A stretch of DNA of 64,000 nt, from the NCBI GenBank assembly GCA_012295275.1, contig CM022667.1, positions 193,501 to 257,500 on the forward strand. The letters run 5' to 3'. A program made the position numbers and the translations under genes. Positions 49,030 through 62,600 of the stretch are shown here, piece by piece (within the stretch, counting starts at the first letter, position 1; each line of letters opens with the position of its first letter). The notes beneath the pieces are model-generated. The model saw only the letters and a program-made list of their open reading frames with translations. It was not told the origin of the DNA and ran no database searches. The DNA is from Chrysomallon squamiferum (Eukaryota > Mollusca > Gastropoda > Neomphalida > Peltospiridae).

Positions 49030-51612
49030 ATAATAATAACAAAGGTTTGGAGAAGAACTTCAACCAAAGAAGAAGTCAAAGATAGTAACCGATTTGACAG
49101 ACGTGAATTCGTGTCGAGTGGCGACATTCAGGGGCTCATCCTAAAAAAACAAAAACACTAAATCAGAATTTCCGTCTACAGAGCATGGACAATGTGATTG
49201 TCATGTGAGGTGAGGTGGATGATGCTCGAAACAATGGACAATACATTATGAGTGCGTGCGACATACCAAGTTTTGTCTGGAGTGTATGTTATTTCAATTT
49301 GGAAAGATGAAAGCGAAGAAAATAATGGAATTTCTTGTTGCGTTTTACATAATGGTGAGTAAATGTTCAATCACTTAAACTCTCTGGCCACATTTTATAT
49401 AAATTATTTTTTTATTTCTTGTTTGCTGTTAACAATATATATCTTTAACATGTTATTTTTCATATCCTGAAATTATTATTTTTAATTTATCCTAAGTTTG
49501 TCTGTCTGTTGTTCACAAGAAAAGAAAACATCAAATAACTTTTGTTTGGCTTCTAAATACCAGGCATGGATTTCAATAAGACTGAATGAAAAAATGAAAT
49601 AACCAATTTTAATATAGCTTTTATTTTGATTTCTATAAATAAAGGGATTAGTTTAAATTTATGAAATAGAGAAATTAAAATAAAATAAACACAAAATACA
49701 GATGATTAGTGGCAGTCACTTCAGTTAAGATTCTTTTACAAGATTAATTTCCTTCTTCCTTAAATTTGAATGAGCTGGTTTGAAATGAAAAAAAAAATAA
49801 AAAAAAGTATTATTTGACCTGCAACTGATATATGTCACATTATACATTTTAAATTTTTTTTTTTTTATTATCTTTTCTTTATATACTTTTTTTTTTTTTT
49901 TAAACTTTCTTCTTCTTCTTCAAGTGTGTATGTGTGTGTATGTGTCTCTGTGTGGATGAGAAAATATCTTGGTATTCTATATTTGTATATATGTTTTAAA
50001 TTCTTTTTTTTATATGAGGAAAAGAAGTATCAAGCCTATTCCAGAATTCACCAATTTTTCCCATTAAAGAGTTCTGCATGAACGGCACTGGCATAATTAA
50101 GACTAGAAACTAACTAACATACCAAATAGACCACTGCTTGCCTGGCTGGTACGTTCCATTGGGAATTCATTGAACAGTTCAATAGTCATTGTTTAAATTG
50201 TTAAATTAAACCATTAAACAATTAAACAAATATTGCTGAATAATCAAACAGACAAAAAGAGTGAGGCACAAGAAACAGAATTTGACAAAAATGACAAAAA
50301 TAAATTCAAGACTGCTATCTTTACAAATGTATGTTGATTTTTGTGGTCAAAAGGTCAACAGTAACGGAATTATTAAAATTATTTATTAACAGATTTGTAA
50401 GTTTATACATATATAAAATTGACTACTTTAGTCATCTTGAAATGCTACAGAATCGAAGAAAAATATTTAGAATTAAACAATCTAATAACAATTCTATCTG
50501 GTTCTTATACAGTTAGATACAATTTACCTCCAACCATATTTTGCCACTCAAAGGTAATGATGTCTATTTTTGAGTTTATGGGAAGGTTCATGTTCAAGTT
50601 TCCTTACTGCTAACTGGTAAGAGTAGCTCAGTGAAAGCTGGAATCATGTTTCTTCTCTTTTATCATTATTAAATTAAGAAAAAAAAATTATATTTTGACA
50701 CATAATTATGATAATAACAATTACTATAAAAAGGTTTTGTTAAATTAAATTTAGAGTCAGTGCTGTTTTTAATGTAACAAAAAAAATTAAATGAAACTTT
50801 GTAAATTTGCTTTCTCCTTCACCCATCAACTGCTTGTGAGAGGGCATAAAAGTGGCTGTATGTATGAAACTGAGAAATAACTAAGACAGAATGTGCTTCT
50901 GACCCTGTATGTTAAATGCTTTGGTTTTCCAGTTTTCTTGAATAACCCAGAGTATGTCATGTACTCATCACATATCCCCTAAATGAAGTGGGGTAAGAGT
51001 TCAAATAGTTATCACAAGTCTATTATCTCCCCTATCCAGGTATATTACAAATAAGAAAAATACTCTAAGCTCTAATGTCCAGTTACATTTGAAAAATACA
51101 AAAAAAATACATTTTTAAAATTACTCTTCACAATGTGTAGACAAAAACAGTTATCAAATATTAAAACAAAACCAAAAGGATTTGCTAACATTTTCTTTTT
51201 GGTTTCCACAATTTCCATAAAAGCATTATACTTACAGTCTTTCAGAAAGCCATCTAAATAAAGTTTTTCATACAATATAAATGAACAAACTGTTTTTAAA
51301 TAAACTGAAACCTAGATTACAAGAAGTAAAATAAAGGAAGCAAAAAAAAAAAAATTAAAATTAAAAAGCAATCCTCACAAAATAAGCAGCTGATAACTGG
51401 AATAAAATAGTCTGAATTTTATAAAATTTGGTTCTAACAGGTAAAAAAAAAAGAAAAAAAAAAAGAAATTTATATATCTATCTGATAGAAAGTACAGACA
51501 ACAATTTAACATTTTCTTTTCACTTCATTGACCATTTCAGTGAGACACTGATACAAGCCAATATTTGTCCTGACTTTATAAACCAATTTTCTGAATGCAT
51601 CTGTAACAAAGG

Positions 51613-51643
<31 letters not shown>

Positions 51644-51793
51644 AAATAAATAAGGCCATATACTGATCTAGAAAATAAACGGGTGACAATGTCTAGACTA
51701 GATTAACCAAAATAGTGTGAAGTCTGAAAACCTCAGTGCATCAAGTAAAAATAAATAAATAATAAAAAATTATAAAATAATAAAATAAATAAA

Positions 51794-51872
<79 letters not shown>

Positions 51873-54800
51873 AATAAAACATTTTTTTTTACCAGGACAT
51901 GAGATCAAAGTACCAGATGATGGGCTCAATGATGTTAAAAAAAAAAAAAAAAAAAGATACACAACAACTCACATTAAAAAACGTAATGACTGGATTAAAC
52001 AGCAAAAATTTAAAACGAAATGTTTCAAAGTCCTTGATCTGTCTTCAGTGTCAACAAAATCATATATTAATAAACAAACACAGGCAGGAATTTCAACATT
52101 AACTTAACATACACAAAGGCATGAACACCAACACCTTCCATGCTAAACTGTTTTGCATATAAACATTGTCTGGAATTAATTCCACTGCCAAAGAATATGG
52201 CTACCAATGCTAAATATAACAAAATATAATTTCCAGATGACAGTTATAAAGGGTAATGTTTACAGAACTTAGTACAACTGAATAAACTGGTCTTTCTCAA
52301 AAATATAAAATGCAGGTGTTTGCAGTATAGTTAAGATCCTTCACACACTACCCTAGTATGTCAAGTTAAAACTGACATACAAACCACAATGGAATGAAAT
52401 AAACAATAACAAATTACCTATTTTAGAAAAAGAAAAAAAAAAATCTATTTTAAAAACAATACATTGAACTTTATTATAGACATCATCAAGATTCATTCTA
52501 ATATTAAACATTTAAATATTAACATCTATCAAGTTCTAAGTATACCGATTATTTAATAAAAAAATAAATCCATTTTAAAATGTTTTCTGTATTTATTTAA
52601 AAAGTCAGTACTAGTTTAACATTTTATTTTTTTTACTTAAATTCTGAGTGAATGTTTTTAGAATAAAATGGTGTTTAATTTGTTTTTGTAGGTTTTTTTA
52701 ATTGAATTTAATTTAATTAAAATAATTTTGCAATGTCAGACTAATAATGTCAAAGTTAGACACAAAACATGTAAGATCTGTCTTTGTTTTTTTTATGATC
52801 TGTTGTACATAATCAAGAATCCAGAAAACACATTTAAGTATGAACAAATACAATATATAATAATAATTAATATATTCATAACAACAACAATTAAACACTT
52901 TTAAATAAATTCTAATAAAAACTTCATTACAAGGGTGAAAAGGTGCACAGGTTAATTAAACATTTTTTTTTTTTTTTTTAATAAAAACTAAGGTTTTCTT
53001 TGTTGTAATTGCAGAAGTGCAAGTAGCTAATGATAAAAATATAAACAAATAATTTTTTTTTTTTAAAACTGGATAATTTTTAAATATAAATCTATAAATT
53101 ATTGTTTTTATTTACATACCCTTCCAATCTCCTGCAGGATTCGCTGCACGTGACCAGTGACAGTGATGATGTCGTCGGCAGCCTGATTGCGGTAGACGTT
53201 CTGTAGTCGTATGTATCGTTCAGAGTCTGAGGTCATGTCGGGGATTGTACCTCGTACTGGCAGCTGACCTGAAGCAATTTATTAAATGATTTTAGTAAAC
53301 ACAGTTGTACCAGTTTGTCATCTGAACCTGTAACAGTATTTACCAGTCTTTTAAACTGTAGCAAACAGAGATCAGAGTACTGTTTAACTAAACAGGCTGA
53401 AAAGAATTTTACACAAAGATCAAAGCACGAGTTATGCTGACACTGAAGAAATTTTGGCAACATTTGTGTTTTTCTGAGAATGTTGACTGCCAGAAATCTA
53501 GAAACTATCATACTTAATCAAATATTATTCTTAGTAAATCTTTCATTACAAATGTCTATAATGCATATAAGAAGAAGATATAAATAAATACCCACCAATC
53601 ATATGGTCTAAATAAAATTATTCTATAATAAAATATTAACATGTTATCTCTTCACTGTGTAATACCTATATGAATTATCTTTCTAATGTCTTGTCTGTTG
53701 TATGTAATCTGTATTATTACTCAATTCTGGCAGAAAAAAAAAACATCAAGAAAGTTCAGATGATAATTAAAAAAAGAAAAAAAAAAAACAATCAATTAAT
53801 TTCCCATTTTCTTTCATTTTTATTAAGTAGATTTTATTGATACCACATACCTCTACCTTCATTTTCAACAAAATCTTTGATTGCTCGAACTAAAATCCAA
53901 AACGATTTACTCTGTGAAAAAAAAAAATTAAATTAAAATTTAACACCACTAAACAACATTGATTAAATTTTCAGTCTTCACATGCTGGACATTAAAAATG
54001 TGTTATTACCAATATATCATTTTGAGAAGAAAATTGTATATGCCTCTTCCCACACATGGAATTGAAAAACAACCTGATTAAAATAAATAAATTCACTATA
54101 TGTGAAATGTATGTATTAAAACTTTTTATTTTTTTCTGCATATTTATTTTTCTTTGTAATTATTAGCAAGATTTCATGGTCTATGATAATCTGGACAAAC
54201 TTACCTCTGGATGTAAATTACAACAGTTGTCATCGTCAAACAACACTTTCACTTCTGGTGGAATCTATAAAATAAATAATTTGAACAATAATAAAATAAA
54301 TCATTTTAACAATAAATAAATAAATAAATAAAAAACAAACATATTTCTTTTTTAATTTTAATTATAATCCATTAGCTCTGCACTATGACATTAACAACAT
54401 ACCTGGATGTTCACATCATTTACATGAAATTTTATTTCTATCTATATGCTGGACTAGCTTCCTGTTACTGTCTATCTTCATATTTGGTTTATATTATTAT
54501 TTTTTTTTATTATCTGTATTTTTGTTGCTAAGAAATGGATGCTTATTTCACACACAAACTGAAGGAAAGGATCAAGATTTTTATAATCAGAATTTGTATA
54601 AAATATATAGAATGAAAGCTGAAACTTAAAATATACCTCTGGCTGTTCAGAAAAAATTATAAAACCATACATAATGAAAAGAAAAATGTATACAAAACAG
54701 TTTAATGTATATTGTATTTTTTTTAAAACATGAAATATGTGGAAACTAATTTTCTAAAATACATGTAATAATGACCACAGTAACAAAAAACGTAATGATT

Positions 54801-57537
54801 ACTACCAAATACTGCATCTTTGTTAACCCCAAATAGTATCTATAAACAACAAGGCAACAAAATAATCTTACGAAAGTTTGGCGATGAAAAAAAATGAAGA
54901 TAGAAAACTCACGACTGTTGGAACAAGAGCTGCATTTACATGTATGACAGCCTCTTCAAAGTTTTCTTCTTCTTCTGGGAATCCATCTTCATTTCTTAAA
55001 ATACCTGCACAAAACAATAACACAGTCTAATACATGTTCATATTTACCTTTTCAACCACCAAAAGTAAATCAAAAATTTTATATGATTGAAAAGATTAAA
55101 AGGATTATAATTAATTACAGCTCAGGATTTTTGTTTTCTTGAAGGATTTTTTTTTACTTTGAGTATTTAAAGCATACTATTTTGGTATTATGAAATATGT
55201 TAACTATGTTTTGTTTATATACAAGTCATTGCTCTATTTGTTTTATTTAACACCAGTTCTTGCTAATAATAAAGTATGATTATATAAATTAATAATAAGC
55301 TTCTGAGATATCTGACAGTTTCTCTAATATTGTAAAGAAAAATTAAAATAATAATAATAACAACAAATTTCAAAAAAAGCTTAGATGACAGGAAATCAGA
55401 ACAAAATCACTATATCCTCAGTCTGTCAGGAATGTTTTACAAAATAATGAACTTTTCTATTTAGAAAAGTGTCACATCAATCACTGAACGAAAATTTTAA
55501 GTTTACTATCTGAAATATATGATGCAAACAAATTACAGCAAAACTTCTCAAAACTAAAACAGGGTTGAGACCAACTAAAAAGTTTGGATTAGTGAGGTTT
55601 TACACTGAGACTTTTCGAAATGTACATGTGACAACCAAGTAAAATCTTCAGTTTGGAGAGGTGTTTTGTTTACATAGATTTTAGATAACTTTTATGATAA
55701 ATCAATCATAGACCACTGAGAAAGTTTGATATTCAAGGAATTCCAGTTTAATAAAGGATTGGTTTGGAGACATTATTTACATTATTTATAAACTTACCTT
55801 GTCTTATCATGTCTTTGAGTTCATTTTTCTCTTTGTATGTTCTAGGGAGATTACCATCATGCTAAATAAATAATGAAAAAAAAAGGTTATTTGTGAAAAA
55901 TGATGTTGATATATTATATACTTAAACGAATATGGTAAAGGAATAATTTTCAGAATACACTAACATTCATAAAATAAATAAATCTAAAAGTTATGAAATG
56001 ATCCTTTACGGAAATATATCAGTTAATATACATATGTGTGTGTAATTATTATTATGATTATTATTATTAATGCACAAATTTTAAGAAATAAAATTAAAAT
56101 ACACAAACCTCCTGTTTCCACCGATGTAGATACTTGTAAATAATAACAAGCCATGGTGTATGTGAGTGATCCTATAGAAAGAATATATAAATAACATATA
56201 ACAACAAAATTATTTTAAACTCTCTACTTTTAATGCATTTTCACTTTAAGTATTTTAGCCTGTTCCAGTCCAAGCTGAATTATTATTTTTGTTAATGATT
56301 AGAAGATTATTCAAACTTAGAAGATTTAATGTTAATCTTAGTAACTAACGCTGCTGTTAATAATGTAAATGTAAAATGCTATATAAAGAGTTGTATGTAA
56401 TTATTAATATTATATATTACTGGTTAATAATATAATTATATTCTCACCTTTTTGTTCATTGTGGAGAGGTTTAGAGAATCACAGTATTCTACCAGCCCTT
56501 TAAATGGACTGTCCAGTCGAAGGTCATCAAAGACATTCTCTGGATGAGATTCCACAACTGATAAACAAATATAAAATCATTAATAACTACGTATTATTAA
56601 TACTTGTACAAATATCTCAGCATGAAGAAATTATTTTAACGATTAATACATTTTTTTGTTGTTGTTTTTGTTGTTTAATGAATGCTTTTGATATTTTTGC
56701 TGAAGTGAATATTAATTTTTTTTTTTTTTTTTTAAATAATCTGTATATATTTACTTCAACAGAATATCAAAAATATTGATATAGGTTTTTTTATTAATGC
56801 AAAAAATAATTTAATCTATTTATGAAAATTAAAATGATAATAAATATATTATTAATACAGTACTACTATTTCAGTCTGAACATATTAGTTTTCACAATAA
56901 ATGATTGATTCTTTAACATTTTGTTTTAAAAATAAAAGTTTGTAACTGAAAACTGTATCAAAACTTTAACATTGAAATTAATCATTTTATAAAACTTTAC
57001 ACAAATTAAAATTAATTGGATCAAATATATTTCAGTTTAAATAAAGGTATGTATTTATGACTATCATCTACAAAGATCACACTAATACTGTTTTTTTACT
57101 GTTTATATATTTATTGTTTTAAAGTGAAAGTTTATTAACAATGTTATACATTGTTTAAGAGACCATCTTACCTGTATGTTCCCTAGCAACTAGTCTCATG
57201 TAACCAATGAAACCATAGCAACGACTGACTATCATGGGAATGTTATGTTCCCAAAGCAATTCACCAAGCTGAAGTAGTGTTCTTTAAAAAAGAAATAATA
57301 ATAATAATAGTAATAATAATTTTAAAAATATATTAAAATAAGAAAAAAAGAAAAAAGGAAAAGAAAAAGGTCAAAAAGGTAATAAACTGTTTGAGATCGA
57401 AGACAAAATTATTTTAACTTTTATTATACATTCAGATTAATTAAACTTATCTTTTATAACTATCAATTTTATAAATTTGTGTCTTTTTATTTTTATTAAG
57501 TTGCAATGGGTTAGTGGTCATTTGTGTTCATATCTAA

Positions 57538-57586
<49 letters not shown>

Positions 57587-60500
57587 CATTGGGTTATGTA
57601 AAATTTTCTAGAACGTTAGAGTCTTATAATGTTAAGAAATTAACTTACCTTTCACACATGTTAGTTGCTAAAACAATAGAAAATGAAGTAAAGAAATCTC
57701 TGTTTGTTTCCAACAGTTGTTCAGGACTCTGCAATTAAAAGATGAAAAATTATTATTTTACAGAATCCCACAAAAACCATATGTGAATGGTGGCATGAAT
57801 GTACTTTGGACAAAAGAAACTACCATCACAATCTTAAATACAAAATGTATAACATAAAATATTAATACATATACTAATTATTATTACGCATTTTTTTGTT
57901 ATAAATGATAATTAGTGATCATTAGTTTGTTTTGTTTTGTTTTTTATAGAAATAATAACAGAGTAACTATACAAAATATTCATTTATATTATTTATTTTT
58001 GTTTATATTCATGCAAAACATTCAGAACAACATAAGATGCCCATCCTGGTCATTGTTGAGTAAGTTGTCAAGCAATGAGCCAAACATCACCAGGATTGTT
58101 CTAATACATAAAATACAGTTTGGTCTTTGATCAGCCAATGCCACTATTAATAATTTCTTAAAGCATTAATAACTAATATGAAATTAAATAAATAAAATGC
58201 AGTAGTTATTTAAAATAAATGAAATGAAACATCATAAACCACTATTAGTTTCTAAAGACATTGATTCACATGTAATAATCTGCATTACTACTTTTTTTCT
58301 GTATTTATAATCTAAATGCATCCCTCACTATGATTAAAGTATTATGACCTCATTTATCATGCCCAAAGTATTTTGATAGTTCTCATAATGATTTAAGTAT
58401 TTCAATATTTTTCACTGTGCCTAAAACACTGAATTTAAACCAAAGTACAAATCATTTTTAACTAAAATTTAGATATTTCCACATAGATTTATCCACCCCA
58501 TACACAACATTTTGTTCTACTTTCAGAACATGTATATATGTTGTATGTTTTAGTTACATGTGAACCTAATCATGTCCTCAATTGTAATCTATTGAAAAAA
58601 CACTGAACTTTGTTCCAATGCAATATTTTGGTATCCTTTGTTACGCCTAATCTGTTTTCTAATTCCAAACTATGTTTATTACATTTCCTTATTAATCCTC
58701 CATATGTATATCAGCAACTAAATTATTCCTAATGTATTGAAGTATCACTTGTTATACCTAACAGATTATGGCACTCATAGTTAACTATTAAGCTAGATCT
58801 GCATTTTTAACGGATACTACTAGTTTTTATTTGCAAGTCAGAGAGAGAGAGAAAAATTACCTCTTCTACAAAATCTCCTGTTACATCTTCATTGAGCTCA
58901 CTCAGTAATTCTGTGGCAACCTGAGCCCTTGACTGAGAAAAAAAAGAGAGAAAAAAGAATTTAAATATGGAAAGAAAATTAATAATCATTTAAAAACGAA
59001 ATTTCATTTGGATGGCTAAATATAATATCTTATAAAGATTATTATTTATTTGACAATAAATTACATTCTGAATTTTATTATTTTGTTTTGTAGTGAAATA
59101 CAAATGCTCCTGTAAATATTCAAATTTTTTTTTTTATCATGCTGTCAAAGTTTATGCAGCTGAAAATTAAATATTAGTAAAAAAATAAAAAATTAAAATG
59201 TTTAAGTAAAATTTATAAAATTACAAATTATATAATGATTATATTTACTCACTTTGCCCAAACTTTCTTTTGACAGGAAAAAACTGGAAAAGAAAGAGAA
59301 ATAAAAATAGAATCAAATGCACATCTTGCTGCAGTTTAAACATATGTACAAATTCAACTGCTTATTAATATATGAACAAGTAGACATCATGAACCAAGTG
59401 CTACATTAATTTGTTTCTTTTTAAAATTAAATACTATCAATTTGCATGTGTGTGTCCTAAATTTAAAAAATTTAACTGTAAATATTTAAATAGTGACTAG
59501 AATAAAATTATTAAAATTTTTAAATTATTTTTGTATGAACAGCAAAAAGGATGCTGTCACATCTGAGGGGTAAACAGACATCTTATTAAACTGTCTAAAA
59601 TAAAAAAACTGTAATTAATGTTTTATGTTTCAATAAAACTAAAAGGGAGTGCACGAACTTTATATTAACTGGATATTAACGTCTTATATAAGACATGTCA
59701 CCCAGTACTAATAGACACATAATTTAATAAATTAAAAAGCTCACTTGTTTCCAACATCCTCTCCTGAAACTTTGTTACCATCAACAATTGTAAATGAACC
59801 AATACCTGAAAATATTCATGAAATATAACTTAGAGAAAGATGTGATATAAATTCAGTGAAGTCAAATTAAATCAGACTTAAGAAAAGATAAGGATGCAGG
59901 ATTAATCCCTGCACAGTGATCTAGGTGAGTTTTTGCCTGTTCTACTCAGGCCTCTATGACTGGTTAAGTTCATCAAAACTTGTGATATGTTCTGCTACTG
60001 TCAACCGAAAGAAGTTCATTTACAAATATTAAAATAAGAAGAAAAGTGAAAAAAATGCTTTTTCTTTCATATCACACTATACAAAAATTTCAATGTTAAA
60101 ATGCTTAGTAATAAACAGATTCATTTATTTCAACATTAAAACAAATAACTGAAAACAAAACAATAACACCAAAAACATTTTCAAAAAAAAAGGTTACCTG
60201 GCAACACCAAATTCTTTAATATCTCAGTTCCTGTTGCTGTTGCATTGATTAAACAAACTCTAGCAGACTCAAGAGCTGACTGCCCATGGTCACCCCATAA
60301 CCTGAAAGAAAATGTGAAAAAATTAAAATAATTGTTGTGTATGTTTGACAAAAATTTCTTTCCAATAAAGGAAATGTGAAAATCCATAAGGAATTTATTA
60401 AGTAAATAAATACAGATTAGAATACAAATAATCAAATGAAAATTTTTCCTGTAACAAAATACACTTAAATAAACATATATAAATAAGTAGAGCACGGGCA

Positions 60501-61038
60501 CATGACTTGACAGAAATATAACCTAGAAATATTAAAGAAAAAGAACTCTGTCAATAGATAAATTAAAATAATTAAATGCCTTTTTGTGATATGACATTAA
60601 ATATAGTCTTCAATGCAACAGTTGAAACTTGTGAAATGTAACCTTTTAATGTTAATTACCTCATGTCTATCTTTATTAATTATTTTATTAGTTATTTTTT
60701 TAATTATCAGTTTCAATTAATCCTTTGCGTTGGTGATTATCTTTTTAGCATAAAACATTTTTTATCCTTTTTTCCACATATTTATGAATTTAACTCTTGA
60801 CAATCTGAGAATCCCAACGTGACAAATATCCAGTCTCGAAACTGACAAAGTCAAAGTGCTCGAGCTTTGAAGTACATAAGATTATCTCTTCTTTCATTCA
60901 TTATGCTTATAGAATTGTAATACTTTTAAAATGGATGATAATGGAGTTAAATCTCTTCTTTTGGGTACCGCTAATTTACCTTAACTGGCGATCATATTTC
61001 TTATTTTTGTCTATACCACTTTTCGTGGTAGCCGCCAT
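40335..61038 (-). CDS. NAE1: NEDD8-activating enzyme E1 regulatory subunit (APP-BP1)
   Basis: Forms the heterodimeric E1 with UBA3, which adenylates NEDD8 for cullin neddylation. Coding exons (minus): 60980-61038, 60198-60301, 59745-59805, 59253-59283, 58861-58932, 57649-57728, 57172-57281, 56448-56557, 56109-56171, 55798-55861, 54913-55004, 54205-54264, 53851-53911, 53120-53268, 43565-43604, 42649-42735, 41994-42133, 41198-41268, 40335-40494. Total 1614 nt, 537 residues plus stop; all introns GT-AG. The human protein is about the same length. Family signatures: [15 protein letters not shown] (residues 14-28), [20 protein letters not shown] (about 51-70), [26 protein letters not shown] across exons 13-14 (given here as two joined segments of the known family block), and near the C terminus [16 protein letters not shown] and [13 protein letters not shown]. 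As expected for this subunit there is no catalytic-cysteine domain of the UBA3 type. The exon 9 donor (GTTTGT) is weak. Introns 14 (9.5 kb) and 18 are repeat-rich. Confidence 0.96.
40500..40960. repeat. AAT/AAC/GAT triplet array in NAE1 intron 18
   Basis: A triplet mosaic begins six bases from the last-exon acceptor. On the gene strand it supplies the TTG/TTA polypyrimidine tract. Long Leu/Ile/Asn frames here are artefacts. Confidence 0.95.
42156..42415. repeat. GAT triplets and (CA)n in NAE1 intron 16
   Basis: ATGATG-rich sequence (42156-42250) and a CA array (42310-42408). Confidence 0.9.
42972..43026. repeat. (AAT)n microsatellite
   Basis: About 55 bp of AAT triplets in NAE1 intron 15. 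Confidence 0.95.
45354..45431. repeat. (GA)n microsatellite
   Basis: About 78 bp of GA dinucleotide in NAE1 intron 14. Confidence 0.97.
49060..49140 (-). CDS. Candidate alternative terminal exon inside NAE1 intron 14
   Basis: On the gene strand TGTTTTTGTTTTTTTAG gives a strong acceptor. The following sequence is GC- and CpG-richer than its surroundings. Read in phase 0, as NAE1 exon 14 requires, it gives 26 codons ([15 protein letters not shown], then [11 protein letters not shown]) and TGA. Both other phases stop within a few codons. Spliced to exon 14 it would give a 398-residue isoform lacking the C-terminal third. It is not part of the conserved NAE1 protein, and could instead be the last exon of another gene or chance. 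Confidence 0.35.
   Translation of the reverse strand, partial: DEPLNVATRHEFTSVKSVTIFDFFFG
49307..49354 (+). CDS. Possible start exon of a nested plus-strand gene
   Basis: GGAAAGATGA opens 16 codons, [16 protein letters not shown], ending at a consensus ATG|GTGAGT donor. The basic start followed by a hydrophobic stretch resembles a signal peptide. No further plus-strand exon was identified in the intron, so this is tentative. Confidence 0.22.
51745..51890. repeat. (AAT)n and (AAAT)n array
   Basis: AAT triplets flanked by AAAT tetramers, about 140 bp, in NAE1 intron 14. Confidence 0.95.
57540..57583. repeat. (GT)n microsatellite in NAE1 intron 6
   Basis: About 44 bp of TG dinucleotide, roughly 65 bp from exon 6. 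Confidence 0.95.
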
Positions 61039-61298
61039 TCTCTTCTGACGTGACTATAACAATTCCCTTGTTTTTAGAGCACCCTTTTAGATAGTAATTA
61101 TAAATAAAAGGCATTTTTACTTTCAATCTTAATTTAAAATGGATTAAATACATTTTGTGTTCCTCTTTATAGCTTTTGGCATAATATCTTTGTTTATAAT
61201 ACATGACAATATAAAATCAAAATCATAAGAAATAATGAAATAACGATAATAATAAAATAAAATAGGAAAATAAAAGATCTCATTTGATTGACTTTACG
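61039..61298. promoter_or_regulatory. Bidirectional promoter of NAE1 and a divergent gene
   Basis: Only 260 bp separate the two opposite start codons. Next to the NAE1 start (minus ATG in AGAATGGCGG, a good context) lies CTGACGTGAC at 61045-61054, a CRE-like half site. No TATA box is convincing for either side, as is usual for housekeeping bidirectional promoters. Confidence 0.5.
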
Positions 61299-61484
61299 AT
61301 GTCAGAGAAAGAAGAAGAAGAAGATGATGAAGAAGAAGAAGAATCATTTACGGTATTTGGGTTGAATCCTCTGACATGTATGTTCGTTAATCTTCGGAAA
61401 TATGACGTCAACAATTACTTGACGGCTCTTAGCAACCATAAATACGGACAGTGTATAAATAATGGTTTTGTATATAAAATTTAC
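61299..61484 (+). CDS. First coding exon of an unrecognised acidic-start protein
   Basis: ATG at 61299 opens 62 codons ending in phase 0 at TTAC|GTAAGG. The N terminus is strongly acidic (MSEKEEEEDDEEEEE), followed by a mixed, globular-looking stretch (SFTVFGLNPLTCMFVNLRKY, later ALSNHKYGQCINNG). The first acidic run is partly an AGA/GAA triplet repeat. The position, divergent from NAE1, and the clean donor support a real gene. Downstream, TTGAATTTTATCAG at 61799-61812 could be the next acceptor, but the following frame runs into a GA microsatellite, so no second exon is called. No family is recognised. Confidence 0.6.
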
Positions 61485-61639
61485 GTAAGGATACACTTTA
61501 CTGTACATTTTAATATTTATATATATATATATATATAATACATATACACAGACTCACAAACGCACGAAGACAAACACAAACACATACACAGATATATAAT
61601 TCGCTGTTATTAACAGTTTAAATATTTTTGCTGTTGTTG

Positions 61640-61653
61640 TTATTATTATCATA

Positions 61654-61701
<48 letters not shown>

Positions 61702-61740
61702 TTGTTTATTATTATTTTATTTATATATATATATATATAT
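61640..61740. repeat. (ATT)n and (TA)n
   Basis: ATT/ATC triplets at 61640-61715 followed by TA dinucleotides at 61724-61740. Confidence 0.95.
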
Positions 61741-61832
61741 AAACTGAAAAAATCGGACTATTTCATGAAGATAGTGTTGAAGAAGACAGTCCTCATTTGA
61801 ATTTTATCAGAATGGAGGCGTTTCCATGGACC

Positions 61833-61837
<5 letters not shown>

Positions 61838-61921
<84 letters not shown>
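61838..61921. repeat. (GA)n microsatellite
   Basis: About 84 bp of GA dinucleotide. Confidence 0.97.
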
Positions 61922-61922
<1 letters not shown>

Positions 61923-61979
61923 AAATAGGTTATCGCACCATTTTTTGACAGTATTTATTGTTTTTCACTTTCTTATTCT

Positions 61980-62500
61980 TATATGTCGAGGTACGTGCGT
62001 GAATGTATGCGTGAATGTATGTGCATGCGTGAGTACAAATAACTCGACAAATTGAATGTAGGTAATGCAGTAAGTATTTACAGTATGACGGAATATCTCA
62101 CTGCTGATACCGTTGTGTATTGGCAGCATTAAACAGAGGATGTGTATTATCTCAAATGAAACGTGTGTATTGTAACACCTGAAGTGTAGATTACTTCATA
62201 TCTTGATCCTCATTTGATGTTTTAAATGACTTACTACTTAGTTGTTTATATATTTTAACCTGCATTAAAATATGGTGAGTATTACATACTGGATAATAAG
62301 CGGAGATTACAAGTTCTCCACTCCAATCAAAAAAGATGCCAATGATTTCGCCGTTTAGTAACGTTTGTATTCATTCCTATTTGAAGGAAACGAAACTAAA
62401 AAAAAAAATCAAACAAACAAAAAACCACTTTAACAATAATAATAATCAAATTTAAAAAAAAAAAAAAAAAAAAAAATGTTCCGTCTGGTTATTGCTCTGA
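61980..62500. other. Unique stretch without a supported exon
   Basis: It lies between the divergent plus-strand gene start and the 3' end of the minus-strand gene. ATATGGTGAGTATT near 62272 is donor-like but isolated. Confidence 0.4.
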
Positions 62501-62513
62501 ATACAAATGAAAT

Positions 62514-62516
<3 letters not shown>

Positions 62517-62567
<51 letters not shown>

Positions 62568-62600
62568 ATTTGTGTCAAATTTTGATTTATAATCTAACGG

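Larger units (their letters stand above)
43605..53119. other. NAE1 intron 14 (9.5 kb)
   Basis: Mostly unique AT-rich DNA. It has GA runs at 43840-43879 and 45354-45431, GT runs at 44640-44676 and 45955-45980, CA at 45571-45597, A runs (47154-47182, 48800-48838, 49000-49027), TA at 48900-48930 and an AAT array at 51745-51880. It carries two exon-like islands near 49060-49360. Confidence 0.8.

Noticed and set aside
53233-53511. Minus-strand 92-codon frame next to NAE1 exon 14
   Set aside because: Intronic. The conserved NAE1 reading uses 53120-53268 in another frame, with an acceptor at 53269.
61741-61840. Second exon of the divergent gene (frame GLFHEDSVEEDSPH...)
   Set aside because: The frame is open, but its left side lacks an acceptor, and the nearest acceptor (61812) shifts the frame and reads into the GA repeat.
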